DNA of 64,000 nt from Methanoculleus sp. 7T (GCF_023195915.1 NZ_JALPRP010000001.1:1860001-1924000); one strand, 5' to 3'. Shown: positions 34,598 to 43,584, numbered from the stretch's first letter. The notes: generated by a model from the letters alone, not told the origin. Numbers and translations are program-made.

Positions 34598-34695
34598 TAG
34601 GTGCGGAGTGCGACTGGCCGAAGGGCAGGAGCTCGAGCACCGAAGGTGCGTAGTAGGACGCTCCCGCAGGAGCGTCGTTCGAGCACCGAAGGTGC
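34592..34695 (+). repeat. Phased mini-palindrome string
   Basis: GCACCG(A/T)AGGTGC occurs at 34592-34604, 34637-34649 and 34683-34695, a period of 45-46 bases. A different palindrome sits midway in each interval (GGCCGAAGGGC, then CGCTCCCGCAGGAGCG). A variant, GCACCGGAGGTGC, is at 34397-34409 in the upstream string. All share a loop of the form CGNAG. Confidence 0.7.
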
Positions 34696-34847
34696 GTAGG
34701 CCACCTGGGTCAACTTGCATGGGGCGAGCCTGAGGAACAAGCCGGGTCCAGCACCACCCTCATAGGGGCAGGGAAAGACCGGAACAGGGTTTCAACAGAG
34801 CCTTTTTTGAGGAGTCCCCCACCCCGCCCGGCCTGCGGCGCTCTTTC

Positions 34848-35438
34848 TCACTTACCAAATCTTCGCGCACGCGACTGAAAGTCCCGGAGCGCCCGGAGGA
34901 AGTCCACTTTCCGGAGCAGGGCCCAGTTCACGTCGAGGAAGAAGAGTTCGGAGTAGACCGACTGCCAGATGAGGAAGTCGGTCAGGTGGTCGCCGCCGGT
35001 CTTGATGACGAGGTCGGGTTCGTATTTGAAGGTGAGGTAGGAATCCAGCAGGTCTTCGTCGACCGATGCCGGGTCAACCCCGTCTTCGGCCATCCTCCGC
35101 ACGCAGTTGGCGATCTCTTCCCGCCCGCTCTTCCCGATCGCCACCGTCACGTCCATCCCTTCCCCGCTGACCTCTTTTAGGTCCCGGTAATGCAGGGTCA
35201 GGCGGGCGATCGAGGCGATTGTGCGGATCAGCGGAAGGCACCGTTCCAGCCTGGCCGGATCGGCGGTGCTGATATGGAACATGACGTCCCCGATCCCGAG
35301 GTCGCGGCACCACTCTGCGGCGAGGTAGAGGTTGCCCGGGGCGTCGAGCATATCCTGCTCGGTGATCATAAAGCAGATGTGTTTTGGGAGGGTGTGGAGG
35401 TCCCGCTGGAGGATCCTCTCGTAAAGCCGGTAAATCAC
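34848..35438 (-). CDS. Degenerate cis-prenyltransferase homologue, probable partner subunit (NgBR-like)
   Basis: The 196-residue protein has the cis-prenyltransferase fold: V-I-K-T-G-G-D near the C-terminus, then F-L-I-W-Q-S and the terminal V-D-F-L-R-A-L-R-D-F. The catalytic D-G-N-R-R is missing: at that place the protein reads I-C-F-M-I-T-E-Q-D-M, with Thr26 for the catalytic Asp. Such non-catalytic homologues (NgBR in eukaryotes, and one reported for Methanosarcina) pair with an active subunit. The GTG at 35438 overlaps the PolX-like stop as GTGA, which fixes the start. Confidence 0.78.
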   Translation of the reverse strand: MIYRLYERILQRDLHTLPKHICFMITEQDMLDAPGNLYLAAEWCRDLGIGDVMFHISTADPARLERCLPLIRTIASIARLTLHYRDLKEVSGEGMDVTVAIGKSGREEIANCVRRMAEDGVDPASVDEDLLDSYLTFKYEPDLVIKTGGDHLTDFLIWQSVYSELFFLDVNWALLRKVDFLRALRDFQSRARRFGK

Positions 35439-37135
35439 GACCTCCACTCCAGCAACTCGGATAGGGAGAGGGTATTTAGGATATCGTCCGGGGTGCACCA
35501 GCCCCGGCGCGCCAGCATGACGCCGTAGCGCATATTCGAAAATTCGCCTGTCCGATGGGCGTCGGTTCCTGCAGCCAATTTCACTCCTTTCTTCTTCGCG
35601 TGCCAAATATAAATATCCTCAAGATCGAGCCGGCAGGGCGATGCGTTGATCTCAAGCGCAGTTCCCGTCTCGGCCGCATGGGCCGTCACCCGCGCAAGAT
35701 CGATCGCATACGGCGGCCTCCGCCCGAGGAGGCGCCCGGTGGGATGGCCGATGATATCGACGTGCTCGTTCTCCATCGCGGTGAGGACGCGCCGGGTCAG
35801 GACGTCCGAGTCCTGACCGAACCCCGAGTGGACCGAGGCGACCACCACATCGAGGTCCGCAAGGATCTTGTTCGGGTATCCGAGCGTGCCGTCGCTCTTG
35901 ATGTCCACCTCGCTGCCGGCGAGGAGCCGACAGGTATGCCGCCGATTGATCCGCTCGATCTCGCTCTGCTGCTTCGCGAGGGCTTCCGGGCTCACCCGCG
36001 AAGAGTGGTCGGTGATCGCGATGTACTCGTAACCCCGAGCATCCCCTGCCGCCGCCGCATCCTCAAGCGACTGGTGGCCGTCGCTTGCGGTGGTGTGGGC
36101 GTGAAGGTCTCCCCGCACCTGGCGAAGTTCCACAAGGTCGGGGAGGGCATTCTGAAGGGCAAGTTCAATCTCGCCCCGGTCCTCGCGCAGTTCCGGCGGG
36201 ACGGCGGCCATGCCGAGGAACGCGAAGACCTCCTCCTCGCTCCCGAAGGTGTGCAGGCGGCCGCTTGCGCAGTCCGCAAGGCCGCTCGGCTCCAGCCGGT
36301 ACCCTTGCTCAAGCGCCGCCGCGGCGAGCCGGGCTAAAAAGCCTCGGGACCCGGTGGCGCAGAGGAGCGCGGTGCCGCACCGGCCGGGCTCGGTGAACCG
36401 GACGCTCACTTGGGCGCCGCCTGCGGAGAACGAGACCTCCTCCTCGCTCTCGCCGGCGATCGCATCGGCGGCGGTCTGAAGACGGTGCATGAAGGCGGTC
36501 CGGTCCTCGGTCGTGACGATACCGATCCTGCCGACGGTGCTTGCGCCCCGGCGGTAACTCCCGGCGACCGTGTACTGCCCGTCCGGGAAGAGCGCCGCGG
36601 CGCTTGCAAGCACGGCGTCGGCCTTCGGCCTGGTCATCCGGTCGGACCTCCGGCGGAACTGTTTGATGCCCTTCCCGATCGCCTCTTCTTTCTTTGCGCC
36701 GAACCCCGGGAGCGCCCTGATCCGACGGCCCTTCACCGCCCGCTCAAGGTCGTCTATCGTCAGGACGTCGAGTTCCTTCCAGAGGGTGCGCAGGGTCCGG
36801 GGCCCCACGCCGGCAACATCGAGGAGGTCGATGAGGGACTTGGGGACGGTGGTCTGCAGGTCTTCGAGTTCCCGGAACGACCCGGTCTCAGCAATCTCTC
36901 GGATCTGCCCTGCTATCCGGACGCCGATGCCCGGGATACGGGCGAGTTCCTCCTCACCGAGCTCCTCCTCACCGAGCTCCGCGACCGGGAGGGAGAGCCG
37001 CTCGACCTGCCGTGCCGCCCGCTCGTATGCCCAGGTTCGGTAGCGGTCGGCTCCCGCGATCTCGAGCAGCCGGCTCATGAACGCGAGCCGTTCGGCCACG
37101 TCCCGGTTCGTGACCTGCCTTGCCGGGCTCCTCAT
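35435..37135 (-). CDS. PolX-family protein with degenerate polymerase site and intact PHP domain
   Basis: Domains in order are an N-terminal helix-hairpin-helix 8-kDa part (about 1-115), a polymerase X core (about 115-315) and a C-terminal PHP phosphoesterase (about 330-566). In the core the expected G-D-x-D is G-R-I-G (Arg203, Gly205), and the third Asp is Ser244 (A-Q-V-S-V-R-F), so all three metal aspartates are lost. PHP motifs H-A-H-T, I-T-D-H-S, S-V-H-S-G-F, G-H-P-T-G and G-T-D-A-H remain. It may therefore be a DNA-binding nuclease or phosphatase. The start at 37135 fits a leaderless mRNA from a TATA near 37163. Confidence 0.85.
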   Translation of the reverse strand: MRSPARQVTNRDVAERLAFMSRLLEIAGADRYRTWAYERAARQVERLSLPVAELGEEELGEEELARIPGIGVRIAGQIREIAETGSFRELEDLQTTVPKSLIDLLDVAGVGPRTLRTLWKELDVLTIDDLERAVKGRRIRALPGFGAKKEEAIGKGIKQFRRRSDRMTRPKADAVLASAAALFPDGQYTVAGSYRRGASTVGRIGIVTTEDRTAFMHRLQTAADAIAGESEEEVSFSAGGAQVSVRFTEPGRCGTALLCATGSRGFLARLAAAALEQGYRLEPSGLADCASGRLHTFGSEEEVFAFLGMAAVPPELREDRGEIELALQNALPDLVELRQVRGDLHAHTTASDGHQSLEDAAAAGDARGYEYIAITDHSSRVSPEALAKQQSEIERINRRHTCRLLAGSEVDIKSDGTLGYPNKILADLDVVVASVHSGFGQDSDVLTRRVLTAMENEHVDIIGHPTGRLLGRRPPYAIDLARVTAHAAETGTALEINASPCRLDLEDIYIWHAKKKGVKLAAGTDAHRTGEFSNMRYGVMLARRGWCTPDDILNTLSLSELLEWRS

Positions 37136-37230
37136 GATCACCGATCGTCCGCGAAACAATATAGACATTGACGCTTCCCTATGGCACCACCCAAATCCAT
37201 AAACTGATTGAAGTAAAAAGAAGTTGTAGC

Positions 37231-37866
37231 ATGCTTCCTTCCACATTTGAGGATTACCTTGAAGCAATCCTCACGATCACGGAAAACGGCAGACATCCGG
37301 CGACGCTGCGGGAGGTAGCGGCAGCACTCGGCGCCGGGGAAGCGGCCGCCGAGACGACCGTCGCTTCCCTGATCGAGGAAGGATACTTGGAGAGGGTATC
37401 TGACGAAGCCGTCGGACTGACCGAGAAAGGAAGGTCGGTGGCATCGAAGGTTGCGCGAAAACACCGCGTACTTCAGTGTTTCTTGACGGAGATGCTCGGC
37501 GTCGAAGAAGATGCGGCAAGCCGGGAGGCCTGCACGCTCGAGCACGGGATCTCCGACGAGACCATCGATCGGCTCTCCTCCTACATGGACGGCGCCCAGT
37601 CCCCTCCGGGGCACGTGAGGCGCTGCCGGGGCCGGGGGGAGGCCTGCACGCTCCTCGACTGCAAGGAAGGGGATACCGTCCGTGTGGCGATGATACGAGG
37701 GCCGCGGCGGAACCGCAGGCTGCTCGACCTCGGCATATTTCCCGGTGAGGTCGTGCAGATCCGGCGGAAACTCCCCAACCAGTCGGTCGTCGTCAGGGCG
37801 AAAGGCTGCGACATCGCCATCAGCCCCGAGATAGCCACATCGATCATCGTGGAGTCGTGTCCATGA
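37231..37866 (+). CDS. DtxR-family metal regulator fused to a FeoA domain
   Basis: Residues 1-65 are a winged helix starting T-F-E-D-Y-L-E-A-I-L. The DtxR dimerisation helices follow, with R-K-H-R-V-L-Q-C-F-L and C-T-L-E-H-G-I-S supplying likely metal ligands. From about residue 135 a FeoA (SH3-like) domain has V-A-M-I-R-G-P-R-R-N-R-R-L-L-D-L-G-I and A-K-G-C-D-I-A-I-S. The protein should sense Fe(II) or Mn(II), repress its operon, and supply the FeoA function to FeoB. A TATA-like CATAAAC about 32 bases before the ATG suggests leaderless expression. The stop overlaps feoB as ATGA. Confidence 0.83.
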   Translation: MLPSTFEDYLEAILTITENGRHPATLREVAAALGAGEAAAETTVASLIEEGYLERVSDEAVGLTEKGRSVASKVARKHRVLQCFLTEMLGVEEDAASREACTLEHGISDETIDRLSSYMDGAQSPPGHVRRCRGRGEACTLLDCKEGDTVRVAMIRGPRRNRRLLDLGIFPGEVVQIRRKLPNQSVVVRAKGCDIAISPEIATSIIVESCP

Positions 37867-39713
37867 GGTTTGCGCTGGTCGGCAACCCCAGCGTGGGCAA
37901 ATCCCTGATCTTCAACCAGCTCACCGGCCTCGGCGTGGAGGTGAGCAACTACCCCGGGACCACCATCGAGCTGCAGCGAGGCAACACCTGCTTCCAGCGC
38001 GAGATTGTCGAGCTCGTCGACCTTCCCGGGATATACTCGCTCGACGGAGATTCGGACGAAGAATCTCTGGTCCGCCGGTTCTTGGACCAGAAGGACACCG
38101 ATGCGGTCATCGCGGTGGTCAACGTCACGCGCCTCGAGCGCAACCTTTACCTTCTCCTCCAAGTGGCGGAGTACGGCCTCCCGATGGTCGTCGTGCTGAA
38201 CATGGCCGACGAAGCCGTAAAACAGGGGCTTGAGATCGACCCCGGCCCGCTCCGCGATCTCCTCGGCGTCGATGTGATCCTGACGGCCGCATCGCAGGGA
38301 AAGAACATCGACCGGATCATCCCGGCGGCTCTCACCGCCACCCGGCCGTCGAAGGTGGAGATCCCTTACGACCACCACGTGGAGGCCGCCGTCCGGAGCC
38401 TCGGAAAGATCTTCGGCATCGACCGGAAAGAGAGCATTCGAGCGCTTCTTGGGTTCGGCGATAACCCTGAGTTGCTCGAAGCGGCGCGGACGATCGCCGA
38501 CGAGATCGAGTCCCGGCACCGGATGACGGTCGCCCAGATCATCGCGGCCAACCGGCACAACTTCGCCCACCGGATCGCCGACCTCACCATAAAGGAGGAG
38601 GCGCTGCTCCGCGAGACCGACCTTGACGGCATCCTGACGCGGGTGATCCCGGGGATCCCCATCCTCCTTGGGATCCTTGTGGGGATGCTCCTTGTGGTCT
38701 TTGTCGTGGGATCGTTTCTTGAGGAGGCGATCGTGGAGTTCTTCGACGTATTCGCGATACAGCCGTTCCTTGCGCTCGGGCTGCCGCCGCTCGCCGAGGC
38801 GCTCGGGACGTCCGTCCTCCTTGCACTCCAAGCCGGCCTCGGGATAGCGTTTCCGTACGTCTTTCTCTTCTATATCATCATCTCCATCCTCGAAGACTCC
38901 GGGTACATGACCCGGGCGGCCTTCCTCGCCGACAACGCGATGCACCGGGTCGGGATGCACGGCGGCGCGGTCATCCCCCTCACCCTGGCGTTCGGGTGCA
39001 ACGTGCCGGCCATCATGAGCGTCCGGCTCCTGCACTCCAGGCGCGAGCGCATCATCGCATCGTTCCTGGTCACGATGGTCCCCTGTTCGGCACGAACCGT
39101 CATCATCGCCGGTATCGTGGCGAGCTTCGTCGGCATCGGGGCGGCGTTCAGCGTGTACGCCATCGTCTTTGCCCTGATCCTCATCACGGGGCTCGTCCTC
39201 TCCCGCGTGACGCCCGGCGAGCGGTTCGGGATGATCATGGAGATGGTGCCGCTCCGCCGTCCGGATGCGAGGCTGGTGATGAAGAAGGCATGGTCGCGCC
39301 TCTCGGAGTTCCTCTTCATCGCCATGCCCTTGCTCCTTGCGGGGAGCGTCGTCCTCGGTTTGCTCCAGTTCTTCGGCGTTATGGCGGTCTTCGAGCAGGT
39401 CGTGGAACCCTACACCATGGCCCTCCTCGGCCTCCCCGGCTACTCGGCGACCGCGCTTATCTTTGGGATCCTCCGGAAAGAGATGGCGTTTGAGACCCTT
39501 GCCATCCTTGCCGGCACCGCCGACCTCGGGGCGGTGCTCTCGTCGCTCCAGCTCTATATCTTCGCGGTCGTGACGGTCCTCTTCGTCCCTTGCCTAGCGA
39601 CCATCACGGTTCTTCTGCGGGAGGTCGGCTCCCGGATCACGCTTGCGGTCACGGCCTACACCGTCACCCTCGGACTCCTTATCGGAGGCCTTATGTACCG
39701 TATCCTGTCATAA
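37863..39713 (+). CDS. feoB: Ferrous iron transporter B
   Basis: This is a cytoplasmic-membrane Fe(II) transporter with an N-terminal GTPase. The G1 loop is G-N-P-S-V-G-K-S, the G2/switch is S-N-Y-P-G-T-T-I-E, G3 is D-L-P-G-I-Y-S-L and G4 is N-M-A-D. The membrane part has the two Gate motifs, with G-C-N-V-P-A-I-M and V-P-C-S-A-R. At about 616 residues it is typical of short archaeal FeoB. The ATG at 37863 overlaps the DtxR-FeoA stop; a GTG two codons earlier is possible. The fused regulator/FeoA upstream completes an iron uptake operon. Confidence 0.95.
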   Translation: MRFALVGNPSVGKSLIFNQLTGLGVEVSNYPGTTIELQRGNTCFQREIVELVDLPGIYSLDGDSDEESLVRRFLDQKDTDAVIAVVNVTRLERNLYLLLQVAEYGLPMVVVLNMADEAVKQGLEIDPGPLRDLLGVDVILTAASQGKNIDRIIPAALTATRPSKVEIPYDHHVEAAVRSLGKIFGIDRKESIRALLGFGDNPELLEAARTIADEIESRHRMTVAQIIAANRHNFAHRIADLTIKEEALLRETDLDGILTRVIPGIPILLGILVGMLLVVFVVGSFLEEAIVEFFDVFAIQPFLALGLPPLAEALGTSVLLALQAGLGIAFPYVFLFYIIISILEDSGYMTRAAFLADNAMHRVGMHGGAVIPLTLAFGCNVPAIMSVRLLHSRRERIIASFLVTMVPCSARTVIIAGIVASFVGIGAAFSVYAIVFALILITGLVLSRVTPGERFGMIMEMVPLRRPDARLVMKKAWSRLSEFLFIAMPLLLAGSVVLGLLQFFGVMAVFEQVVEPYTMALLGLPGYSATALIFGILRKEMAFETLAILAGTADLGAVLSSLQLYIFAVVTVLFVPCLATITVLLREVGSRITLAVTAYTVTLGLLIGGLMYRILS

Positions 39714-39725
39714 TACTGTATTGAA

Positions 39726-40445
39726 ATGTACCGCTATAAGACCGGCATTCCATTGATCGACAGAGAATTCGGAGGCCTGCGGGCCGCCACGAACCTCCTC
39801 ATCCTAGCCCCGCCCCTGGCCTACGCGGAACGCCTTGCCTACACGATAGCCTGTCCCAAGGCCGGGGAGTGGACGATCACGATCTCGACCGACGACCGCG
39901 CCTCAGATATCATCAGGGCATTCCGGGGACTGGGAGCGGGCAAAGATCAAGTCGGGATCATCGATGCGATCACGAAATGTTCGGTGCCGACTCTGCGGGA
40001 TACGCCGAAGGCGAAGTTTGTCACGAGCCCCGTCGACCTGACGAGCATGGGGATCAAGTTCTCCCGGATGGCGGAGGATATGTGGAAGGAGGGGGTGATG
40101 GCCGAACCTCCGGGGCCGATGCCTCCGCCGCTCCGGCTCTGCGTCAACTCGGTCTCGACGCTCCTCATGTACTCACGGCTTGAGATGACCTTCCGGTTTC
40201 TCCACGTCATCACGAACAGGGTGAAGAAACTCGAGGGGATCGGTATCTATGTTCTCAACAGCGAGTCGTTCGACGAGAGGACGGTGTCTGCGATCAAGCA
40301 GTTGATGAGCATGGTCCTCGAGGTGAAGGCGGACGGCGAGGGACAGGGGACGGAACGAAGTTTCCGCATCGTCGGCATCCGCGGCAGGACGACCCCATGG
40401 ATCCGTTACTTCTACGACGATGGAACGCTGACGATTGAGGGATGA
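39726..40445 (+). CDS. KaiC/RecA-like protein without a P-loop
   Basis: The 239-residue protein has the RecA-type start [13 protein letters not shown], but the expected Walker A (G-x-x-G-x-G-K-T) reads [12 protein letters not shown], so ATP binding there is unlikely. A Walker-B-like strand (L-R-L-C-V-N-S-V-S) and the C-terminal I-V-G-I-R-G sheet remain. It may be a regulatory or structural member of the KaiC group. It lies 12 bases after feoB, and dph5 follows after 52 bases. Confidence 0.6.
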   Translation: MYRYKTGIPLIDREFGGLRAATNLLILAPPLAYAERLAYTIACPKAGEWTITISTDDRASDIIRAFRGLGAGKDQVGIIDAITKCSVPTLRDTPKAKFVTSPVDLTSMGIKFSRMAEDMWKEGVMAEPPGPMPPPLRLCVNSVSTLLMYSRLEMTFRFLHVITNRVKKLEGIGIYVLNSESFDERTVSAIKQLMSMVLEVKADGEGQGTERSFRIVGIRGRTTPWIRYFYDDGTLTIEG

Positions 40446-40497
40446 TGATGAAGTTCCTACGGTCGCGTCCGGGACGCGGCGCCGGGGTGAATCTGCC

Positions 40498-41250
40498 ATG
40501 TTGACGTTCGTGGGCCTCGGCCTCTACGACCTCGGAGATATATCGGTCAAAGGCCTCGAATGCGTCCGCAACGCCGATACCGTTTACTTGGAGTCGTATA
40601 CCTCTCGGTTGATGGGGACCGACGTTGCGGCGATGGAGGCGTTCTTCGGCAAGGAGATCCAGGTGCTCGCGCGAGAGGACGTCGAGCAGGACCCCCGGGA
40701 TATCATCGAGCGTGCCGCTGCAGGCCGGGTGGCGTTCCTGACCGGGGGAGACCCTATGGTCTCGACGACGCACGCCGACCTGCGGATGCGTGCGGCCGCC
40801 GCCGGCGTTCCGACGTCAATCATCCACGCCTCGTCCATATCGAGCGCAGTCTGCGGTCTCTCCGGGCTCCAGAACTACCGGTTCGGGAAGTCCTGCTCGG
40901 TGCCGTTCCCCGCGAAGGGGTGGTTCCCGACGGCGCCCGTCGAGACGATCTCTGCAAACCTCGACCAGAACCTGCACACGCTCGTCTACCTCGATATCCA
41001 GAAGGACCGCTACATGCGCATTCCTGAGGCGATCGCCATCATCGAGGAGATGGCGGAGAAGCGCGGTATCAAGCCCCCCGCCCTCTATGTGGGTATCGCC
41101 CGGGCGGGGTCGGAGGACCCCGTGGTTCGCGCGGGGACCGGTGCGAAACTCAAAGAGACCGACTTCGGGCCCCCGCTTCACGTCCTCCTCGTGCCGGCCG
41201 AACTCCACCCCATGGAACGGGAGTACCTGGAGATGTTTGCCGGTCTATGA
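40498..41250 (+). CDS. dph5: Diphthine synthase
   Basis: This SAM-dependent methyltransferase builds diphthamide on the histidine of translation elongation factor aEF2. Family motifs are [16 protein letters not shown] at the start, [25 protein letters not shown], and [10 protein letters not shown]. The ATG at 40498 has a GGTGA Shine-Dalgarno; a longer frame upstream lacks support. Its stop overlaps the DUF357 gene as ATGA, a pairing that suggests coupled expression. Confidence 0.95.
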   Translation: MLTFVGLGLYDLGDISVKGLECVRNADTVYLESYTSRLMGTDVAAMEAFFGKEIQVLAREDVEQDPRDIIERAAAGRVAFLTGGDPMVSTTHADLRMRAAAAGVPTSIIHASSISSAVCGLSGLQNYRFGKSCSVPFPAKGWFPTAPVETISANLDQNLHTLVYLDIQKDRYMRIPEAIAIIEEMAEKRGIKPPALYVGIARAGSEDPVVRAGTGAKLKETDFGPPLHVLLVPAELHPMEREYLEMFAGL

Positions 41251-41816
41251 GCCTCGAGGACTACGGCGCCCTCTTTCGAGAGGCTCTCGACCGGACCGGC
41301 ATCGCCGTCCCGGAGGAGACCCTCCTCCATAGGGCGGCTGAAGAGGTGCTTGAGATGGCTGTCGCGTATCTGAGCGACGGCACCACGTTTCTCCGGGACG
41401 GCGACCCGGTGAACGCGCTCGCCGGGTTTGCCTACGGGCTCGGCTGGCTTGACGCAGGCTCGCGGCTCGGGCTGCTCGGACCGCTCGCCGCCCACCCTCC
41501 CGATGCGGTGGATGCGTGCATACCCGATTCCCTGAGCGCCCACCTCCACGAGAAGACTCACCGCTACCGGAGGATGCTTCACGAGGCTCTCACGATGGTT
41601 GAGCCGGGGCCCGACGAGGCAAGCCCGATGCATACCGGATCGGCGGCGTTCCATGCCGCGGCGAACTCCTGGTATACGGAAGGAGCGGAACGCCTCGATG
41701 CGGGCGACCTCGTCGGCGCCCTCGCTCGGTTCAGTTACGGGTATGCGTGGCTCGATGCCGGCATCCGTGCGGGGCTTTTCAGGGTAACCGGCGATCGGGG
41801 GCTCTTTACCGTTTAG
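41247..41816 (+). CDS. DUF357 protein, internally duplicated
   Basis: This 189-residue protein has two copies of the DUF357 helical hairpin. Copy 1 (about 28-77) has [21 protein letters not shown] and ends L-D-A-G-S-R-L-G. Copy 2 (about 131-180) has [20 protein letters not shown] and ends L-D-A-G-I-R-A-G. The usual family member is one copy of about 90 residues. Function is unknown, but DUF357 genes often accompany dph5 or other translation genes in archaea. Confidence 0.75.
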   Translation: MSLEDYGALFREALDRTGIAVPEETLLHRAAEEVLEMAVAYLSDGTTFLRDGDPVNALAGFAYGLGWLDAGSRLGLLGPLAAHPPDAVDACIPDSLSAHLHEKTHRYRRMLHEALTMVEPGPDEASPMHTGSAAFHAAANSWYTEGAERLDAGDLVGALARFSYGYAWLDAGIRAGLFRVTGDRGLFTV

Positions 41817-41991
41817 CGGGCCTGACGGGAGTTCCTTGACGGTTCCCCGGTCCCCCTTCCTCCGATGGACCCAGCATCCTATCGGCCTTGCGATAAATGT
41901 CATCGTTAAATAGTAGCCGCACGATACCCTATTAGTTCAATTTCGGGCATTTCCATCGATATTGCCTGAAAACTCATGAATGCTTGCAGAT

Positions 41992-42011
41992 GCCGATCGG
42001 TGGGGATCGGC
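41992..42011 (+). promoter_or_regulatory. Hairpin upstream of the flippase-like gene
   Basis: GCCGATC (41992-41998) and GATCGGC (42005-42011) form a perfect 7-bp stem with a 6-base loop, 40 bases before the ATG at 42051. If transcribed, it would fold in the leader; it could also be an operator-like palindrome. Confidence 0.3.
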
Positions 42012-42050
42012 TTTGCGGAGCCGGTCCTTCGTTATCCGGGAGCGTGAAGA

Positions 42051-43091
42051 ATGGAGAAGTCTCAGTGGAAGTGGCTGCTCGTCTCGGTCGGCTTTAGCAC
42101 TCTCGTCATGGCGGGGGTCCTCTACTTCACCGTCGACGAGATGACGGTCGAGTATCTCAGCCGTGTAAACCCGTTCTACTTGGTTCTTGCCGTTCTCCTC
42201 CACATCCTCTCGCTCGGGTTCTGGGCGCTCCGGATCCAGAAGATGTCGGGATCGCTCGGGTACCGCGTGGGTTTCCGGCACTGCCTGAACCTCGTGCTCG
42301 CGAACATGCTCGTTGCGGCGGTCACCCCGTCGCAGGCGGGCGGCGAACCGGTCCGGATCCACGAACTCTACCGGGCGGGCGTCACCGTCGGGGACGCCAC
42401 CGCCGTCGTCATCATGGAGCGGGTCATCGACGGGATCGTCCTCGGGGCGGCCGGAGCCTTCGCCATGCTCTTCCTCGGCAGGTACTGGAGCAGCCTTACC
42501 TCCGGGTTCAGCGGCGTGAGCCTCGTGATGTACGCCGCTTGGGTCTCGGTCACGATCTTCGTTCTGATCTTCGTCTACTCGGTGAAGAACCCCGACTACC
42601 TCAAACGGGTCCTCAGATGGATCTCGTGCTGGGTCGACCGGCGCTGGCACCTAAAGCGGCTCCCCCAGTTGCTGGGGACGATCGACCGGGAGGCGGATAA
42701 CTTCAACCGGGGACTTGCTCAGTTCGTGAACCACGGGAAGAGCGGCCTCGTCTGGGGTTTTATCTTCACGGCGCTCTTCTGGTTCTCGGAGTTCGTCATC
42801 GCATCGATGCTTCTCCTGGGCCTCGGGCAGTCGCCGTACTTCATAGAGTCGTTCGTCGTCCAACTCGTCATCGCCATCATCATGATGATCCCGCTCACGC
42901 CCGGCGGTTCGGGCATTGCGGAACTCGCCGCTACATCCTTCTACAGCCTCTTCGTCCCGTCGTCGATCGTGGGCGTCTTCGTCCTCCTCTGGCGGCTGAT
43001 CCTCTACTATCTCAACATCTTCCTCGGCCTGCTGCCGAGCCTCTCTATTGTGCGGCGCGAGTTCCTCGCCCGCGCCAAAAAGCAGCGGTGA
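42051..43091 (+). CDS. Flippase-like membrane protein (LPG synthase TM / UPF0104 family)
   Basis: The 346-residue protein has about eight membrane helices. Family features are L-N-L-V-L-A-N-M-L-V-A-A-V-T-P-S-Q-A-G-G-E-P-V-R, E-R-V-I-D-G-I-V-L near the middle and M-I-P-L-T-P-G-G-S-G-I-A-E toward the end. Members include the membrane part of lysylphosphatidylglycerol synthase and haloarchaeal AglD-type proteins linked to lipid-carrier handling in N-glycosylation. No soluble synthase domain is attached, so a lipid-flipping role is inferred. It has its own leader of unknown length. Confidence 0.8.
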   Translation: MEKSQWKWLLVSVGFSTLVMAGVLYFTVDEMTVEYLSRVNPFYLVLAVLLHILSLGFWALRIQKMSGSLGYRVGFRHCLNLVLANMLVAAVTPSQAGGEPVRIHELYRAGVTVGDATAVVIMERVIDGIVLGAAGAFAMLFLGRYWSSLTSGFSGVSLVMYAAWVSVTIFVLIFVYSVKNPDYLKRVLRWISCWVDRRWHLKRLPQLLGTIDREADNFNRGLAQFVNHGKSGLVWGFIFTALFWFSEFVIASMLLLGLGQSPYFIESFVVQLVIAIIMMIPLTPGGSGIAELAATSFYSLFVPSSIVGVFVLLWRLILYYLNIFLGLLPSLSIVRREFLARAKKQR

Positions 43092-43137
43092 TTGACCCCA
43101 AGATTTAAACATCATAAGGCTTATGTCAGGTGATCAC

Positions 43138-43584
43138 ATGACTGCTCAAAGTTGCAGAGTGCAGGGCGTGTTCATGTCGGTGAGCGAGATGGGGGCGGCG
43201 CCGACGGTCGTCCTGGATGCCGGGGGCGACAGCACAATACCCATATATGTCGGGCTCTGGGAAGCGATCTCGATAAACAATGCACTCAATAGCGAGATGC
43301 TCCCCCGGCCTATCACCCACGACCTCATCGTCGAACTCTTCCGGAGGTTTGCCATTACGCTCGACGCCTTGCACATCGATTCGCTGGAGGAGGGGGTCTT
43401 CTACGCCAAACTCCTCCTCAGCCAAGGTTCGCGCACCGAGGTCATGGACTGCCGGCCAAGCGACGGGATCGCCATCGCCCTCCGCTACAAGGCCCCCATC
43501 ATGATCGAGGATACGGTCGTGGAGACTGCAGCGGTGAAGAAGGACGATCTCCCGCGGATGGTGGACCTGAAGGAGTACCTCTGA
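43138..43584 (+). CDS. Bifunctional nuclease family protein (DUF151)
   Basis: The 148-residue protein has the BFN fold: V-V-L-D-A-G-G-D-S-T-I-P-I-Y-V-G near the start, R-P-I-T-H-D-L-I, and S-D-G-I-A-I-A-L-R-Y-K-A-P-I toward the end. Plant and bacterial relatives have DNase/RNase activity; the activity in methanogens is unknown. The ATG at 43138 is fixed by a full AGGTGATC Shine-Dalgarno ending two bases before it; an upstream ATG at 43123 is rejected for that reason. Confidence 0.85.
   Translation: MTAQSCRVQGVFMSVSEMGAAPTVVLDAGGDSTIPIYVGLWEAISINNALNSEMLPRPITHDLIVELFRRFAITLDALHIDSLEEGVFYAKLLLSQGSRTEVMDCRPSDGIAIALRYKAPIMIEDTVVETAAVKKDDLPRMVDLKEYL

Larger units (their letters stand above)
34009..34847. 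other. Repeat-filled gap between two cis-prenyltransferase genes
   Basis: No protein gene is supported in these 839 bases. They contain a left-arm segment (34051-34100), a G-run hairpin with a TTGCGATAA block (34165-34228), a first mini-palindrome string (34360-34470), a second hairpin block (34516-34597) and a second mini-palindrome string (34592-34700). The final 140 bases show no recognisable element. Confidence 0.6.

Noticed and set aside
34360-34700. CRISPR array
   Set aside because: The repeated units are palindromes of 10-16 bases with differing sequences and no unique spacers of constant length; no cas gene is near.
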